From contig JAQUEY010000005.1 of NCBI GenBank assembly GCA_028684955.1, forward strand, positions 1-46,858: a stretch of 46,858 nucleotides of DNA, in the 5' to 3' direction. Shown piece by piece: positions 15,112-24,190 of the stretch; the stretch's first letter is position 1, and every line of letters begins with the position of its first letter. The stretch comes from Eubacteriales bacterium (GTDB lineage Bacteria; Bacillota; Clostridia; Saccharofermentanales; UBA5734). Under the pieces are notes generated by a model, which saw nothing but the letters and a program-made list of their open reading frames with translations, did no database searches and was not told the origin of the DNA. Made by a program: the position numbers and the translations under genes.

Positions 15112-16419
15112 TCAGAATGTGCGGTTGTCGATCACCCGTTTGGCTTTGCCTTCGCTCCGCGGCAGGGAACGAGGTTCGACGAGGGTGATTTTGGCAGCAA
15201 TGCCCAAGGTGGATTGGATGTCTGCGGTCAGGCGGCGTTCAATTGTTTCGATCTCGCGCACCGAGTCGGAGAAGAAAGCTTTGGTCATTTCGATCTGGAC
15301 CTCCATGCGGTCCATGTTATTGATCCGGTCAACGTGGATCATGTAATGCGGCTCGAGTTCGCCATACGTCAGCAAGATCGACTCGATCTGGCTCGGGAAG
15401 ACATTGACCCCGCGGATGATCAGCATGTCGTCGGCCCGCCCGGTGACCTTTTCCATGCGCACGGTTGTCCGGCCACAGGCACAAGGCTCGTAATAGAGGC
15501 GGGTCAGATCGTGCGTGTTGTAGCGCAGGAGCGGTGTTCCGGTTTTGGTGACACTGGAAAAGACCAGTTCACCCAGTTCACCCTCACCGAGCACCTCGTG
15601 GGTGTCTGGATCGATGACCTCGGCGATGAAATGGTCCGACTGGATATGGAGCAGGTCGCTGTGCTCACAGCTCATGGCCACACCCGGACCCAGCGTCTCG
15701 GACAAGCCGTAGATGTCAAACGCTTTGAGGCCGAGCCTGTCTTCGATCTGGCGTTTCATCTCCAGCGTCCATGGCTCAGCTCCGAAAATGCCCACTTTGA
15801 GGTTAAGCTGGTGTTTGCTGATGCCATGGGCATCCATTTCATCCGCCAAGTGAAGGGCATAACTGGGTGTGCAAGCCAGCGCTGAAGGCTGGAAGTCGAG
15901 CAGGATATCGAGCTGGCGTTTCGTGTTGCCGGATGAAACCGGGATCACCATCACACCCATCCGCTCGGCACCATAATGCAAGCCCAGGCCGCCGGTGAAC
16001 AAGCCATAGCCATAGGCCACGTGCAGGGAATCCTCTTCGGTCATCCCGGTCATGGCCAGGGAACGGGCGATGCACTCTGACCAGAGGTCGATGTCTTCTC
16101 TGGTATAGCCCACGACTTTTTGCTTGCCGGTGGTCCCGGACGATGCATGGACACGGACGATCTTGGACAGCGGAACGGCAAACGTGCCGAAGGGATAGTT
16201 GTCGCGCAGATCCTGTTTATCGGTCAGAGGCAATTTTCTCAAATCATCGAGCGAGGTGATGTCATCTGGGGTCAGGCCGCTGGCCTGCATCTTTTCCGTA
16301 TAAAAAGGGACCGTCCCGTAAATGCGCCGGACACAGTCAGCCAGACGCTGCCCCTGAAGCTCGCGCAGGTTTTCGTAGGACAGGGTTTCCATTTCCTTGT
16401 TCCAGATATAACCACTCAT
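15112..16419 (-). CDS. paaK: Phenylacetate--CoA ligase family protein
   Basis: AMP-forming ligase that activates an aryl acid such as phenylacetate to its CoA thioester. The 435 residues match family length. Visible motifs are the ATP loop SSGTTGKQKVVGYT (~93-106), YGLFTGGLGLHYG, the FDIYGLSETLGPG motif, LLRYNTHDLTRL, CACGRTT and the C-terminal GRADDMLIIRGVNVFPSQIE hinge. No Lys is missing in SEGKAKRV near the end. It is the first gene of the aromatic amino acid operon, 19 bp before tyrA. In anaerobes this enzyme often serves with indolepyruvate ferredoxin oxidoreductase, either degrading aromatic amino acids or making them from aryl acetates; no such oxidoreductase is in the window. The true substrate (phenylacetate, hydroxyphenylacetate, indoleacetate) is not settled by sequence. 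Confidence 0.92.
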   Translation of the reverse strand: MSGYIWNKEMETLSYENLRELQGQRLADCVRRIYGTVPFYTEKMQASGLTPDDITSLDDLRKLPLTDKQDLRDNYPFGTFAVPLSKIVRVHASSGTTGKQKVVGYTREDIDLWSECIARSLAMTGMTEEDSLHVAYGYGLFTGGLGLHYGAERMGVMVIPVSSGNTKRQLDILLDFQPSALACTPSYALHLADEMDAHGISKHQLNLKVGIFGAEPWTLEMKRQIEDRLGLKAFDIYGLSETLGPGVAMSCEHSDLLHIQSDHFIAEVIDPDTHEVLGEGELGELVFSSVTKTGTPLLRYNTHDLTRLYYEPCACGRTTVRMEKVTGRADDMLIIRGVNVFPSQIESILLTYGELEPHYMIHVDRINNMDRMEVQIEMTKAFFSDSVREIETIERRLTADIQSTLGIAAKITLVEPRSLPRSEGKAKRVIDNRTF

Positions 16420-16557
16420 CGATCAAAAACCTCCTGGAATCTGTTTCACCTCAGGCCCGACTGTACGGGCTATCCTTTAAACAATAAAGGGTTCAGGTGT
16501 TCGGCGGCAAGTCCTGGATTCAGGGAAAAATGGCCGGATTTCCGACGATTTTGCCAA
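16420..16557 (-). promoter_or_regulatory. Leader of the paaK-aro operon with two small hairpins
   Basis: The 138-bp gap between tex and paaK. Two inverted repeats follow one another in transcription order: CCTTTA-N5-TAAAGG (16474-16490) and GCCCG-N6-CGGGC (16455-16470), then GGAGG ten bases before paaK. A weak promoter candidate is TTGCCG with TATTGT 18 bp downstream, just overlapping the first hairpin. Neither repeat is followed by a T run, so they are not clear terminators; they could be an operator or leader structures. No T-box or other known riboswitch sequence was recognised. Confidence 0.35.
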
Positions 16558-18687
16558 TCAGGCCAGCCCCTTCATGCTGAGGGCAATCCGTTTGCGCGGG
16601 AGGTCGACCGACAGGACACGCACCGTGACAGCCTGGCCGATCCGGACGACAGTCAGGGGGTCCTTGACAAAGCGGTCCGACAGCTCGGAAACATGGACCA
16701 GTCCGTCCTGGTGCAGGCCGAGGTCGACAAAGGCGCCGAAGTCGGCGACATTGCGCACCACGCCGCGAATCACCATGCCGGGCTTGAGATCCTTGATGTC
16801 GAGGATCTCCTGGTCCAGCTCAACCTGGGGCAGATCATCGCGCGGATCCCGGCCCGGGCGGGCCAGTGCATCCAGGATATCCACCAGTGTGTAGGGGCCC
16901 AGGCTGAGCTGACCGGACAGCTGGTCCAGGTCGAGGCTGCGGGCTCGTTCTGCCAGCTCGGGTGAAACGGGCACCTTGAGCAAATTGGCGAGGGCCTTGA
17001 CCTTGGCATAGCTCTCGGGGTGGACAGATGTGTTGTCGAGGGGTTCTGCAGCGCCCGGAATGCGCAGGAATCCTGCGGCCTGTTCAAAGGCGCGCGGACC
17101 CAGGCGGGGGACTTCCAGCAGTTGCCGGCGGGAGTGAAACGCTCCGTGTTTCTCGCGCCAGTCAACGATCGCCTGTGCCAGCGAAGCGGTGATGCCTGCG
17201 ACATAGGATAGCAAGGCCGGCGAGGCGGTGTTGAGATCGACACCGACCTCATTGACACAAGCCTCGACCACTCCGCCGAGTGCCGTTGCCAGGCGTTTCT
17301 GGTTCATGTCATGCTGGTACTGGCCCACACCGATGGCCTGAGGTTCGATCTTGACCAGCTCCGCCAGGGGGTCCTGGACCCGCCGGGCAATCGACACGGC
17401 GCTGCGGACATTGACGTCAAGATCCGGGAACTCGGCAGCAGCCTTGGGTGAGGCGGAATAGACGGACGCGCCTGCTTCACTGACCACCAGGCAGCGGACG
17501 GGCAAATTGTCCGTTTTGACCAGGGCCCGGACAAACTGTTCCGTCTCGCGCGAGGCGGTGCCATTGCCAATGGCAATCAGGTCGATGGCGTACAGTCCTG
17601 TCAGTTTCCGGATCGTCGCCGCGGCCTCGTCCTGACGATTGAGTGGTGGTGTCGGATAAATGACGCCTGTTGTCAACACAAGCCCGGTCGGATCGACGAC
17701 CGCCAATTTGCAGCCATTGCGAAAGCCCGGATCGAGTCCGAGCACCGTCTTGCCGCGGATTGGCGGAACCATCAGCAGGCTCCGGAGGTTTTCGGCGAAG
17801 ACCGTGATCGCTTTTTCCTGGGCCCGGGTGGTCAGTTCACCACGGATTTCATTTTCGAGGGAAGGCGCTATGAGGCGTTTCCAGGCATCGGCCGCGATGG
17901 TCCGGATCAGCTCGGGGCATGCGCTCTGCGGCCGCAAGGCCCTTGCTTCCAGGATGTCTTGGGCAGAGCCTTCCGGAACCTCCAGGGAGACCGCGAGGAA
18001 CTCCTCCCGTTCACCCCGATCAACGGCCAGGACACGGTGGCCTGCGATGCGCTTGACCGGTTCGGAAAAATCATAATACTGGCGATAGACACTGTCTTCC
18101 TTCTTTTTAGCTTTGCTGACCAGGACGCCTTCACGCCCGAACAATGCTCGCAAGGCGGCTCGGATGGCGGCATCGTCGGCTAGCTGTTCGGCGACGATGT
18201 CCATGGCGCCCGCGAGGGCAGCTTCAGCAGTGGGCAGCTCCGGGACTTCTGCCGCCTTGGCCGCGGCCACTTTTTCCAGAGTTGCCCGTGGTGTCTTCTG
18301 GTTCCAGATCAGGGTCGCCAGATCCCCCAGCCCGAGAGCCCGGGCGACGGAAGCACGGGTTTTGCGCTTGGGCCGGTAAGGCCGGTAGAGGTCCTCCAGA
18401 CGAGTCAGCGAGTCCGCTGCAGCCACCTGGGCCAGCACCTGTGGATCGCTGACCCCCTGCTCACCGAGCAGGCGGAGGATATCCGACCGGCGCGTCTCGA
18501 GGCTGCGCAAGGACTCCAGCTGCTCAGCAAAGGCCCGCAAGACCTGGTCGTCGAGATTGCCAGTGACTTCTTTGCGATAGCGGGCAATGAAAGGGATCGT
18601 TGCGCCATCATCGATCAGGGCGATGATTCCGTCCACCTGGCTGGGTTTGAGGTTAAAGTCGGCGGTCAGTTTTTCCGGTATGGTCAT
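16558..18687 (-). CDS. tex: Tex-family RNA-binding transcription accessory protein
   Basis: Nucleic-acid-binding protein related to Spt6, thought to act on transcription complexes. The 709 residues show the standard order: N-terminal helical region (LTADFNLKPSQVDGIIALIDDGATIPFIARYRKE), YqgF/RNase H-like domain (VLGLDPGFRNGCKLAVVD, mid-protein), tandem helix-hairpin-helix region (VDLNTASPALLSYVAGI) and a C-terminal S1 domain (LKPGMVIRGVVRNVADFGAFVDLG to RKRIALSMKGLA). Length is normal for the family. The frame opens 17 codons earlier, but the ATG at 18687 has AAGGAG five bases upstream and matches the family start. It is divergent from the zinc-ribbon gene at 18818 and probably ends before the paaK leader. 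Confidence 0.96.
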   Translation of the reverse strand: MTIPEKLTADFNLKPSQVDGIIALIDDGATIPFIARYRKEVTGNLDDQVLRAFAEQLESLRSLETRRSDILRLLGEQGVSDPQVLAQVAAADSLTRLEDLYRPYRPKRKTRASVARALGLGDLATLIWNQKTPRATLEKVAAAKAAEVPELPTAEAALAGAMDIVAEQLADDAAIRAALRALFGREGVLVSKAKKKEDSVYRQYYDFSEPVKRIAGHRVLAVDRGEREEFLAVSLEVPEGSAQDILEARALRPQSACPELIRTIAADAWKRLIAPSLENEIRGELTTRAQEKAITVFAENLRSLLMVPPIRGKTVLGLDPGFRNGCKLAVVDPTGLVLTTGVIYPTPPLNRQDEAAATIRKLTGLYAIDLIAIGNGTASRETEQFVRALVKTDNLPVRCLVVSEAGASVYSASPKAAAEFPDLDVNVRSAVSIARRVQDPLAELVKIEPQAIGVGQYQHDMNQKRLATALGGVVEACVNEVGVDLNTASPALLSYVAGITASLAQAIVDWREKHGAFHSRRQLLEVPRLGPRAFEQAAGFLRIPGAAEPLDNTSVHPESYAKVKALANLLKVPVSPELAERARSLDLDQLSGQLSLGPYTLVDILDALARPGRDPRDDLPQVELDQEILDIKDLKPGMVIRGVVRNVADFGAFVDLGLHQDGLVHVSELSDRFVKDPLTVVRIGQAVTVRVLSVDLPRKRIALSMKGLA

Positions 18688-18817
18688 GGCTGCTCCTTGG
18701 CTGGCGCAAAGAACGTCTAGGCACCATCTGAAGGGCATATTGTTCTTGCTTTGGTCACATTATGATAACATATTTGCTGTAATCTGAACCAAAATGCTTC
18801 AGGAGGCTGCCCGCTGG
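18688..18817. promoter_or_regulatory. Divergent promoter region of tex and the zinc-ribbon gene
   Basis: An AT-rich stretch at ~18740-18785 lies between the two starts. On the plus strand, TATGAT (18762-18767 region) and TTGTTC or TTGCTT upstream are possible -10/-35 elements; on the minus strand the same block gives CATAAT. None has both good hexamers at 16-18 bp, so the exact promoters are uncertain. Confidence 0.4.
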
Positions 18818-19780
18818 ATGGCTCGCTATTGTTTTTACTGTGGTCGTGAATTGGCATCAGGTGAAAAGTGCAACTGCAGGTCTCACGCCGCAGGCGGATC
18901 CCATCAGGAGCAGGTCAGGCAAACACACAGCTCGGCTGGACCTACCCAGGCCAAAACCAGCCAGAGCTCGAGTTCACAGACGAAAACCACCACGGGCCCA
19001 CACGCAACTGGGTCTCGGACTGGCAGCACGAAAGCCAAAGGGCCCGGTTTCTGGTCTCGCTTTCAGTCAGCCACCACAAATAGCCAGCCTTTCGGACAAA
19101 AAAAGCATCGTTCTGGCAGCTTTGGCCCCAAAAAGACGCTGGACACAGCCGCGATCCTGGCTGGTTTTGGCCAGTATCTCCGTTATCTGACCCGCCCAGT
19201 CGACTCCATCCGCCAAGCAGTCCAGTACCTGAATCCACACCGTCTTCTGGTGGTTTCGTTGATCCATGCGGCACTGGGTGGCTTTGCCATGGTCAGAGTC
19301 GACCAGCTTGGGACCCTCGACCTGCTCCTGCAATTGACTCAAGTCCAGCTTACTGCCAATCCATTCCTCGCTGGGCTGTTCCTGTTCATCCAGGGTGCAG
19401 GCGTGGCACTTGTCTTTGATTGGCTCTTGATCCTGGTCACCCACCTGACGCTGCAATACGTCTTCAAAACCCCCTACGCCCTGACTCGAGTGGCGGCAAG
19501 TTTTGTCCCGGTGATCTTCTATCTGGCTTTGTTCCAGCTTTTAGCTCTGATGTCCCTGACCTTGGTCCCTGTGGCCAGCCTCCTGACCCTGGCAGCAGGC
19601 CTGGCTATAGCCCTGCTGGTGCTCTATCTGGCGATCCGCCAGCTGACCGGGTTTGATGAGAACCGCTGCTTTGTCCTGGTCACCTTTGTCATCGTTGTCT
19701 TCACATCCCTCATGAGTCTGGTCATCAACCTGGCCCTGCCGGTGCTCACGCTTCTTCTGGAGCAGTCTCTGCCGCTGTGA
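18818..19780 (+). CDS. Zinc-ribbon, Ser/Thr-linker, multi-spanning membrane protein (Yip1-like)
   Basis: Function unknown. Residues 1-15 form a short zinc-ribbon-like motif (CFYCGRELASGEKCNC, four Cys), residues ~20-95 are a low-complexity Ser/Thr/Gln/Lys linker, and residues ~115-320 contain five to six membrane helices starting at about LLVVSLIHAALGGFAM. The layout resembles Firmicute proteins annotated as zinc ribbon plus YIP1-family domain. The ATG at 18818 is chosen because AGGAGG (18801-18806) precedes it; the earlier ATG at 18794 has no ribosome site. The gene's last 35 bp overlap the 3' end of the CpXC gene on the other strand, so the two are tail to tail with no terminator between. 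Confidence 0.75.
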   Translation: MARYCFYCGRELASGEKCNCRSHAAGGSHQEQVRQTHSSAGPTQAKTSQSSSSQTKTTTGPHATGSRTGSTKAKGPGFWSRFQSATTNSQPFGQKKHRSGSFGPKKTLDTAAILAGFGQYLRYLTRPVDSIRQAVQYLNPHRLLVVSLIHAALGGFAMVRVDQLGTLDLLLQLTQVQLTANPFLAGLFLFIQGAGVALVFDWLLILVTHLTLQYVFKTPYALTRVAASFVPVIFYLALFQLLALMSLTLVPVASLLTLAAGLAIALLVLYLAIRQLTGFDENRCFVLVTFVIVVFTSLMSLVINLALPVLTLLLEQSLPL

Positions 19781-20450
19781 AGGCATCCAGGCAGCGGGCC
19801 GCAAATGTCTGATCAATCAGCATGAATGTTGTGTCATCTTCGAGCTCAGTCAGCAGACCGGTATCGGTCAGCCGGTCGAGCAGCTGGGCAGCATTGTCAT
19901 AGGCTTGGCCGGGCAGGGCGTACTGGAACCAGCCTTCGCCATTTCTGATGACAAAACTGAGTTCATCGCCAGCAGCCCCGACGAAGCGCAACTCCTCGAT
20001 CGGAGACTCGGTGGATCCATGCCGCAAGACGGCCAACTTGACGATTTCCAGCACCTGGTCATCGAGCTGTTGTTCCCGGACGTGGATCTTTTCAATCAGG
20101 TCGTTCATCGAGCAAACCAGGCGCAGGCAGGAATCTCCGCTGAGCTCCCCGGCCAGCTCCGGGCTTTGCCGGAGCTGGCTGAGGCGGTTTTCCAGGTCAG
20201 CCGGGCTGAGGTCGGGCCGGCATTCGATTTGCAACCCGTGATCAGGATCCAGGTAGGTCAAGGGAGACGCGATCAAAGTCGCGTTGCCGCAGTTGCGGCA
20301 GTCCAGCGACTGCAGCGTCTTGCGCAGGAGCTTCTCCCTCAGGTCCGGATCGGTGCTGGCATCGATCACGTCCCAGATTGTCAGGGTTTCTTCATTGAGG
20401 CAGACCGGGCATTGGGCCAGGACCTGGTGAAACGATGTTTCGAGACTCAT
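19746..20450 (-). CDS. CpXC domain protein, last gene of the ctsR-clpC operon
   Basis: 234 residues with a CPVC motif (14-17) and a CRNC motif (~51-54), which together fit the N-terminal two-Cys-pair zinc site of the uncharacterised CpXC family. The rest is acidic and helical, with an LDRLTDTGLLTELED stretch near the end; there is no membrane segment or signal peptide. The ATG overlaps the clpC stop by a single base (TGATG), so it is translationally coupled to clpC and must be under the same CtsR control. A role in protein quality control, for example recognising damaged or metal-stripped substrates, is only a guess from context. Its 3' end overlaps the convergent membrane protein gene by 35 bp. 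Confidence 0.8.
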   Translation of the reverse strand: MSLETSFHQVLAQCPVCLNEETLTIWDVIDASTDPDLREKLLRKTLQSLDCRNCGNATLIASPLTYLDPDHGLQIECRPDLSPADLENRLSQLRQSPELAGELSGDSCLRLVCSMNDLIEKIHVREQQLDDQVLEIVKLAVLRHGSTESPIEELRFVGAAGDELSFVIRNGEGWFQYALPGQAYDNAAQLLDRLTDTGLLTELEDDTTFMLIDQTFAARCLDAFTAAETAPEEA

Positions 20451-23149
20451 CAGGATTCACCGCCCACCGCTGCTTCCGGTGTGGGGCCAGACGGTGCTGC
20501 TGGTTCATTGGTTTCTGGCGAAGCGGGCGGCTGTGGCACAGAGCCGTCGCCCCGGATGACGATCTTGTCTTCCTCGGCATCGACGATCGCCTTGCCTCCG
20601 GCATGGACAACACCGTCCAGCATGGCTTCGGAGAACTGGTCTTCGACCATTGACTGGATCAGGCGACGCAAGGGACGGGCACCATACATCGGGTCATAGC
20701 CTTTTTCGGCAAGCAGTTTTTTGGCTGCATCGGTGACCGTAATTTCGAGACCAACCTCGGCAATTCGCTTGTGCAGACCAGAGAGCATGATTTCGACAAT
20801 CTTGAGCATGTCGTCTCGGCCGAGCATGTGGAAGAAAATGATCTCGTCGACGCGATTGACAAATTCCGGGTTGAAGGTTTTCTTGAGTTCGTCCATGACC
20901 AGCTGGCGAGCTTCACTGTAGGTTTTGCCGCCATAGAGATGCCCATTTTCCTTGTCATCATCTGCTTTGCTGCCAGCGACATCAAACCCGATCCTGCGGC
21001 CAGCAGAGGTCGTCAGCAGGCGAGCTCCGATGTTGGAGGTCATGATGATGATCGTATTGCGGAAATTGATGGTGCGGCCCTGGCCATCGGTCAGGCGGCC
21101 GTCCTCCAGGATCTGGAGCAGGGCATTGAACACGTCAGGGTGAGCTTTTTCGATTTCGTCGAACAAGACCACTGAATAGGGACGGCGGCGGACTTTTTCA
21201 GTCAGCTGGCCGCCTTCTTCATAGCCAACATAGCCAGGCGGGGAACCGATCAGCTTGGAGACGTCGAATTTCTCCATGTATTCGGACATGTCGATCCGGA
21301 TCATGGCATTTTCATCGCCAAACATGACCTCGGCCAAAGCCCTGGCCAGTTCGGTTTTACCGACACCGGTGGTACCGAGGAAAATGAAGGAGCCGGTCGG
21401 ACGCTTGGGGTCCTTGAGGCCGAGACGGCCGCGGCGGATCGCCTTGGCCACGGAATGAACAGCGGCTTCCTGCCCGATGACCCGCTTGCTGATTTCTCCC
21501 TCGAGGTTTTTCAGTTTCTCATTATCGTCTTCCGTCAGTTTTCTGACCGGAATCTTGGTCCAGGCAGCCACAACGTCGGCGATCATGTCTGCATGCAAGA
21601 CGCGGTGGATCTCGCGCTCTTCCTGCTCAAAGCGGGCTTTTTTCTGTTCAATTTCGGCTTGCAGCGCCAGCTCTTCCTTGCGCAACGTTGCTGCTTCCTC
21701 AAACGCTTCGCGGTCTGCAGCTTCTTTCTTGCGCTCAGCCAGCTCGGCCAGTTTCTTTTCCAGCTCAGCCATGCTCTCCGGCTGGCTGTTTCTGGACAGG
21801 CGCAGTTTGGATGCAGCTTCATCGATCAGGTCAATGGCCTTGTCCGGCAGGAAACGGTCCTGGATGTAGCGGGTCGAGAGGGTAACGGCTGTCTCAAGCG
21901 CTTCGTCGGTGATCCGGACGTTGTGGTGCGCTTCGTACTTTTCACGCAGGCCCTTGAGGATCAGGATGGTCTCCTCAGGCGTCGGCTCACCGACCGTGAC
22001 CGGCTGGAAGCGCCGTTCCAGCGCCTTGTCCTTTTCGATATGCTTCCTGTACTCATCAATCGTCGTGGCACCGATGATCTGGAGTTCACCGCGGGAGAGC
22101 ATGGGCTTCAAAATGTTGGCCGCATCCATCGCCCCTTCGGCACTGCCAGCTCCGATGATGGTGTGCAGCTCATCGATGAAAAGGATGACATTTTCGCTGT
22201 TGATGGCTTCGTCCAGGCCCTTTTTCAAGCGTTCTTCGAACTCGCCGCGATATTTGCTGCCGGCCAGCATGCCAGCCATGTCGAGCGAAACGATGCGCTT
22301 GCCTCGCAGCGGCTCGGGGATGGCCCCGGCAATGACATGCTGGGCCAGGCCCTCGGCGATGGCAGATTTGCCGACGCCCGGTTCACCGATCAGGCATGGG
22401 TTGTTCTTGGTCCGCCGGCACAGGATCTGCATGACGCGATCCATCTCCTCCTGGCGACCGATGATCGGGTCAAACTTGCCGTCCCGGGCCATCTGGGTCA
22501 GGTCACGGCTGAATTTGTCGAGGGTCGGCGTGTTTGATTTTTTCTTGCCTTTGCCACCTTTGTCACCATCACCGCGCAAAGCGGCGTTGATTTCATCCAG
22601 ATCACCATCACCCGGCGTAGCTTGGCCGCCTTGCGGTTGTTGACCCGGTTCATCAGCATCAGGAATGCTGCCGGAAGCCATTTCGGCCAGGGCTTCGGTC
22701 ACTTGGCGGGCCAAGGCTTTGATGTCGACATTGGCAGCTTTGAGGACGCGCATGGCAACGCTTTCGCCTTCGTTTAGAATCCCAAGCAGCAGGTGTTCCG
22801 GCTCAATCACGTTGGAAGAGGCACCCGGGTGGTTGCGGGCGGCCAGCGCGGCCAGATCGACCACACGGCGGGTGCGGGGCGTGAACATGTTCATGATCTT
22901 GTCGCCATCGATTTCGCCCTTGAGTTCAACTTCCTCAGGCTCACGGCCGGTGAGCTGGATCAGGGCTTCCCGGATGATGTCCGCGTTCAGGCCGCCGGTG
23001 ACCAGGGCTTCATAGCAAGCCCCACTACCCTCTGCCATCAGGCCAGCCAGCAAATGTTCGGTGCCGATATAGCTCAGCTTGTATGCCTGGGATAATTGGT
23101 AAGCGGTGCCCAGCACGGCTCCCATCCGTTCGGAAAATCGCATCATCAT
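20450..23149 (-). CDS. clpC: ATP-dependent Clp protease ATP-binding subunit ClpC
   Basis: AAA+ unfoldase that feeds substrates, including arginine-phosphorylated ones, to ClpP. Domains: Clp N repeats at ~1-155 ([36 protein letters not shown]), a Gly/Lys-rich linker at ~160-210, AAA-1 with Walker A GEPGVGKS (255-262) and Walker B VILFIDE, a middle coiled-coil domain at ~455-520 containing the short M-domain and UVR-type helices of ClpC, and AAA-2 with Walker A GTTGVGKT (592-599). The C-terminal ~35 residues are a Pro/Glu/Ser tail. Length 899 exceeds the usual ~815-820 because of the linker and the tail. Three ATGs lie in a row at the start; the first has GGAGG nine bases upstream. Confidence 0.97.
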   Translation of the reverse strand: MMMRFSERMGAVLGTAYQLSQAYKLSYIGTEHLLAGLMAEGSGACYEALVTGGLNADIIREALIQLTGREPEEVELKGEIDGDKIMNMFTPRTRRVVDLAALAARNHPGASSNVIEPEHLLLGILNEGESVAMRVLKAANVDIKALARQVTEALAEMASGSIPDADEPGQQPQGGQATPGDGDLDEINAALRGDGDKGGKGKKKSNTPTLDKFSRDLTQMARDGKFDPIIGRQEEMDRVMQILCRRTKNNPCLIGEPGVGKSAIAEGLAQHVIAGAIPEPLRGKRIVSLDMAGMLAGSKYRGEFEERLKKGLDEAINSENVILFIDELHTIIGAGSAEGAMDAANILKPMLSRGELQIIGATTIDEYRKHIEKDKALERRFQPVTVGEPTPEETILILKGLREKYEAHHNVRITDEALETAVTLSTRYIQDRFLPDKAIDLIDEAASKLRLSRNSQPESMAELEKKLAELAERKKEAADREAFEEAATLRKEELALQAEIEQKKARFEQEEREIHRVLHADMIADVVAAWTKIPVRKLTEDDNEKLKNLEGEISKRVIGQEAAVHSVAKAIRRGRLGLKDPKRPTGSFIFLGTTGVGKTELARALAEVMFGDENAMIRIDMSEYMEKFDVSKLIGSPPGYVGYEEGGQLTEKVRRRPYSVVLFDEIEKAHPDVFNALLQILEDGRLTDGQGRTINFRNTIIIMTSNIGARLLTTSAGRRIGFDVAGSKADDDKENGHLYGGKTYSEARQLVMDELKKTFNPEFVNRVDEIIFFHMLGRDDMLKIVEIMLSGLHKRIAEVGLEITVTDAAKKLLAEKGYDPMYGARPLRRLIQSMVEDQFSEAMLDGVVHAGGKAIVDAEEDKIVIRGDGSVPQPPASPETNEPAAPSGPTPEAAVGGES

Positions 23150-23164
23150 GTCTTCTTACCTCCA

Positions 23165-24190
23165 TTATTTTCTGAACAGGCTGCGAATGGACTCAGCCCG
23201 TGCGGCGTCTCTTTCTTCTGGATTCATTGGCTGACCGTGGCTTTTCTGGATACTGGCTGGTCCCAGCGAGGCCACCAGGCGATTGATGTCGGATTCGGCA
23301 TATCCCTGGACCAGGCCCAGGGACAGGCCAAGCCGCAAGTCGGATATCAAGCCCAGAGCCTCTTCGGCGGATACCAGCCGAGCCTGCTGCAGCAGCCCGA
23401 AGGAGCGCATGATCTTGTCTTCGACAAACAGGCGGCGGGTCTGGATCAAAGCCTGCCTGGCTTTCCTTTCTTGCTCGATCAGCTGGTCCAGGATGCGCTT
23501 GAGGTCGGTGATCAGGTCTTCTTCAGACAGGCCCAGGGTCAGCTGGTTGGAAATCTGGAAAATGTTGCCCTGGCTCTTGCTCCCCTCGCCGTAGTAGCCA
23601 CGCACGGCAAAGCTCATCTTGCCCAAGCTGTCCACGATGGTCCGGATCTTGCCCGTCATCACCAGACCGGGCAAATGGGCCATGGCCGAAGCTCTCATCC
23701 CTGTACCGGTGTTCGTCGGACAAGCGGTGAGAAAACCGTAAGTGTCACTGTAGGCCACCCCGAGTTTTTCCTCAAACAGGCGCGAGGCATCCGAAGCCAG
23801 GGTGTAGCAGCCATTCAGGTCGAGTCCGGCTTGCATGGCCTGGATCCGGATGTGGTCTTCTTCATTGATCATGATTGACAACGACTCATCCCGGCTGATG
23901 ATCACGCGGTGATTCTTGCCAGGACGGGCCAGGTCTTCGCTGACCAGATGCTTCTCCACCAGCGCCAGCCGGTCGATTTCGCCCAGGGTATCCAGGTCAA
24001 TGGCCAGGAACGCGTGATGACGTTCGGGGTCATCGCCGAGGAAGGCAGCGATCACCTCATCGGCAGCCTTTGCAGCCTGGTCGGCGGCCATCCGGTGCGG
24101 GAAGGGGTATTGGACCAGATTCCTGGCCAGACGAATCCGGCTGGAAATGATGACGTCACTTTCCGGGCCTTTGTCGATGTACCAGCTCAT
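23165..24190 (-). CDS. mcsB: Protein-arginine kinase McsB
   Basis: Phosphorylates arginines on damaged proteins and on CtsR, marking them for ClpC. The 341 residues are homologous to guanidino kinases: SSRIRLARNL at ~17-26, the LVEKHLVS motif, SIMINEEDHIRIQ, YGFLTACPTNTGTGMRAS and the ATP-site stretch GEGSKSQGNIFQISNQ. RDAARA at 327-332 is the RDxxRA phosphoarginine-sensing motif, so allosteric self-activation is probably retained. The ATG overlaps the mcsA stop by four bases (ATGA). Confidence 0.97.
   Translation of the reverse strand: MSWYIDKGPESDVIISSRIRLARNLVQYPFPHRMAADQAAKAADEVIAAFLGDDPERHHAFLAIDLDTLGEIDRLALVEKHLVSEDLARPGKNHRVIISRDESLSIMINEEDHIRIQAMQAGLDLNGCYTLASDASRLFEEKLGVAYSDTYGFLTACPTNTGTGMRASAMAHLPGLVMTGKIRTIVDSLGKMSFAVRGYYGEGSKSQGNIFQISNQLTLGLSEEDLITDLKRILDQLIEQERKARQALIQTRRLFVEDKIMRSFGLLQQARLVSAEEALGLISDLRLGLSLGLVQGYAESDINRLVASLGPASIQKSHGQPMNPEERDAARAESIRSLFRK

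Noticed and set aside
16420-16557. T-box or amino-acid riboswitch before the aro operon
   Set aside because: No T-box AGGGTGG core, specifier loop or other known riboswitch consensus was seen; only two short hairpins.
21455-22537. 360-codon open frame on the plus strand inside clpC
   Set aside because: Shadow of clpC; composition is the mirror of the coiled-coil region.
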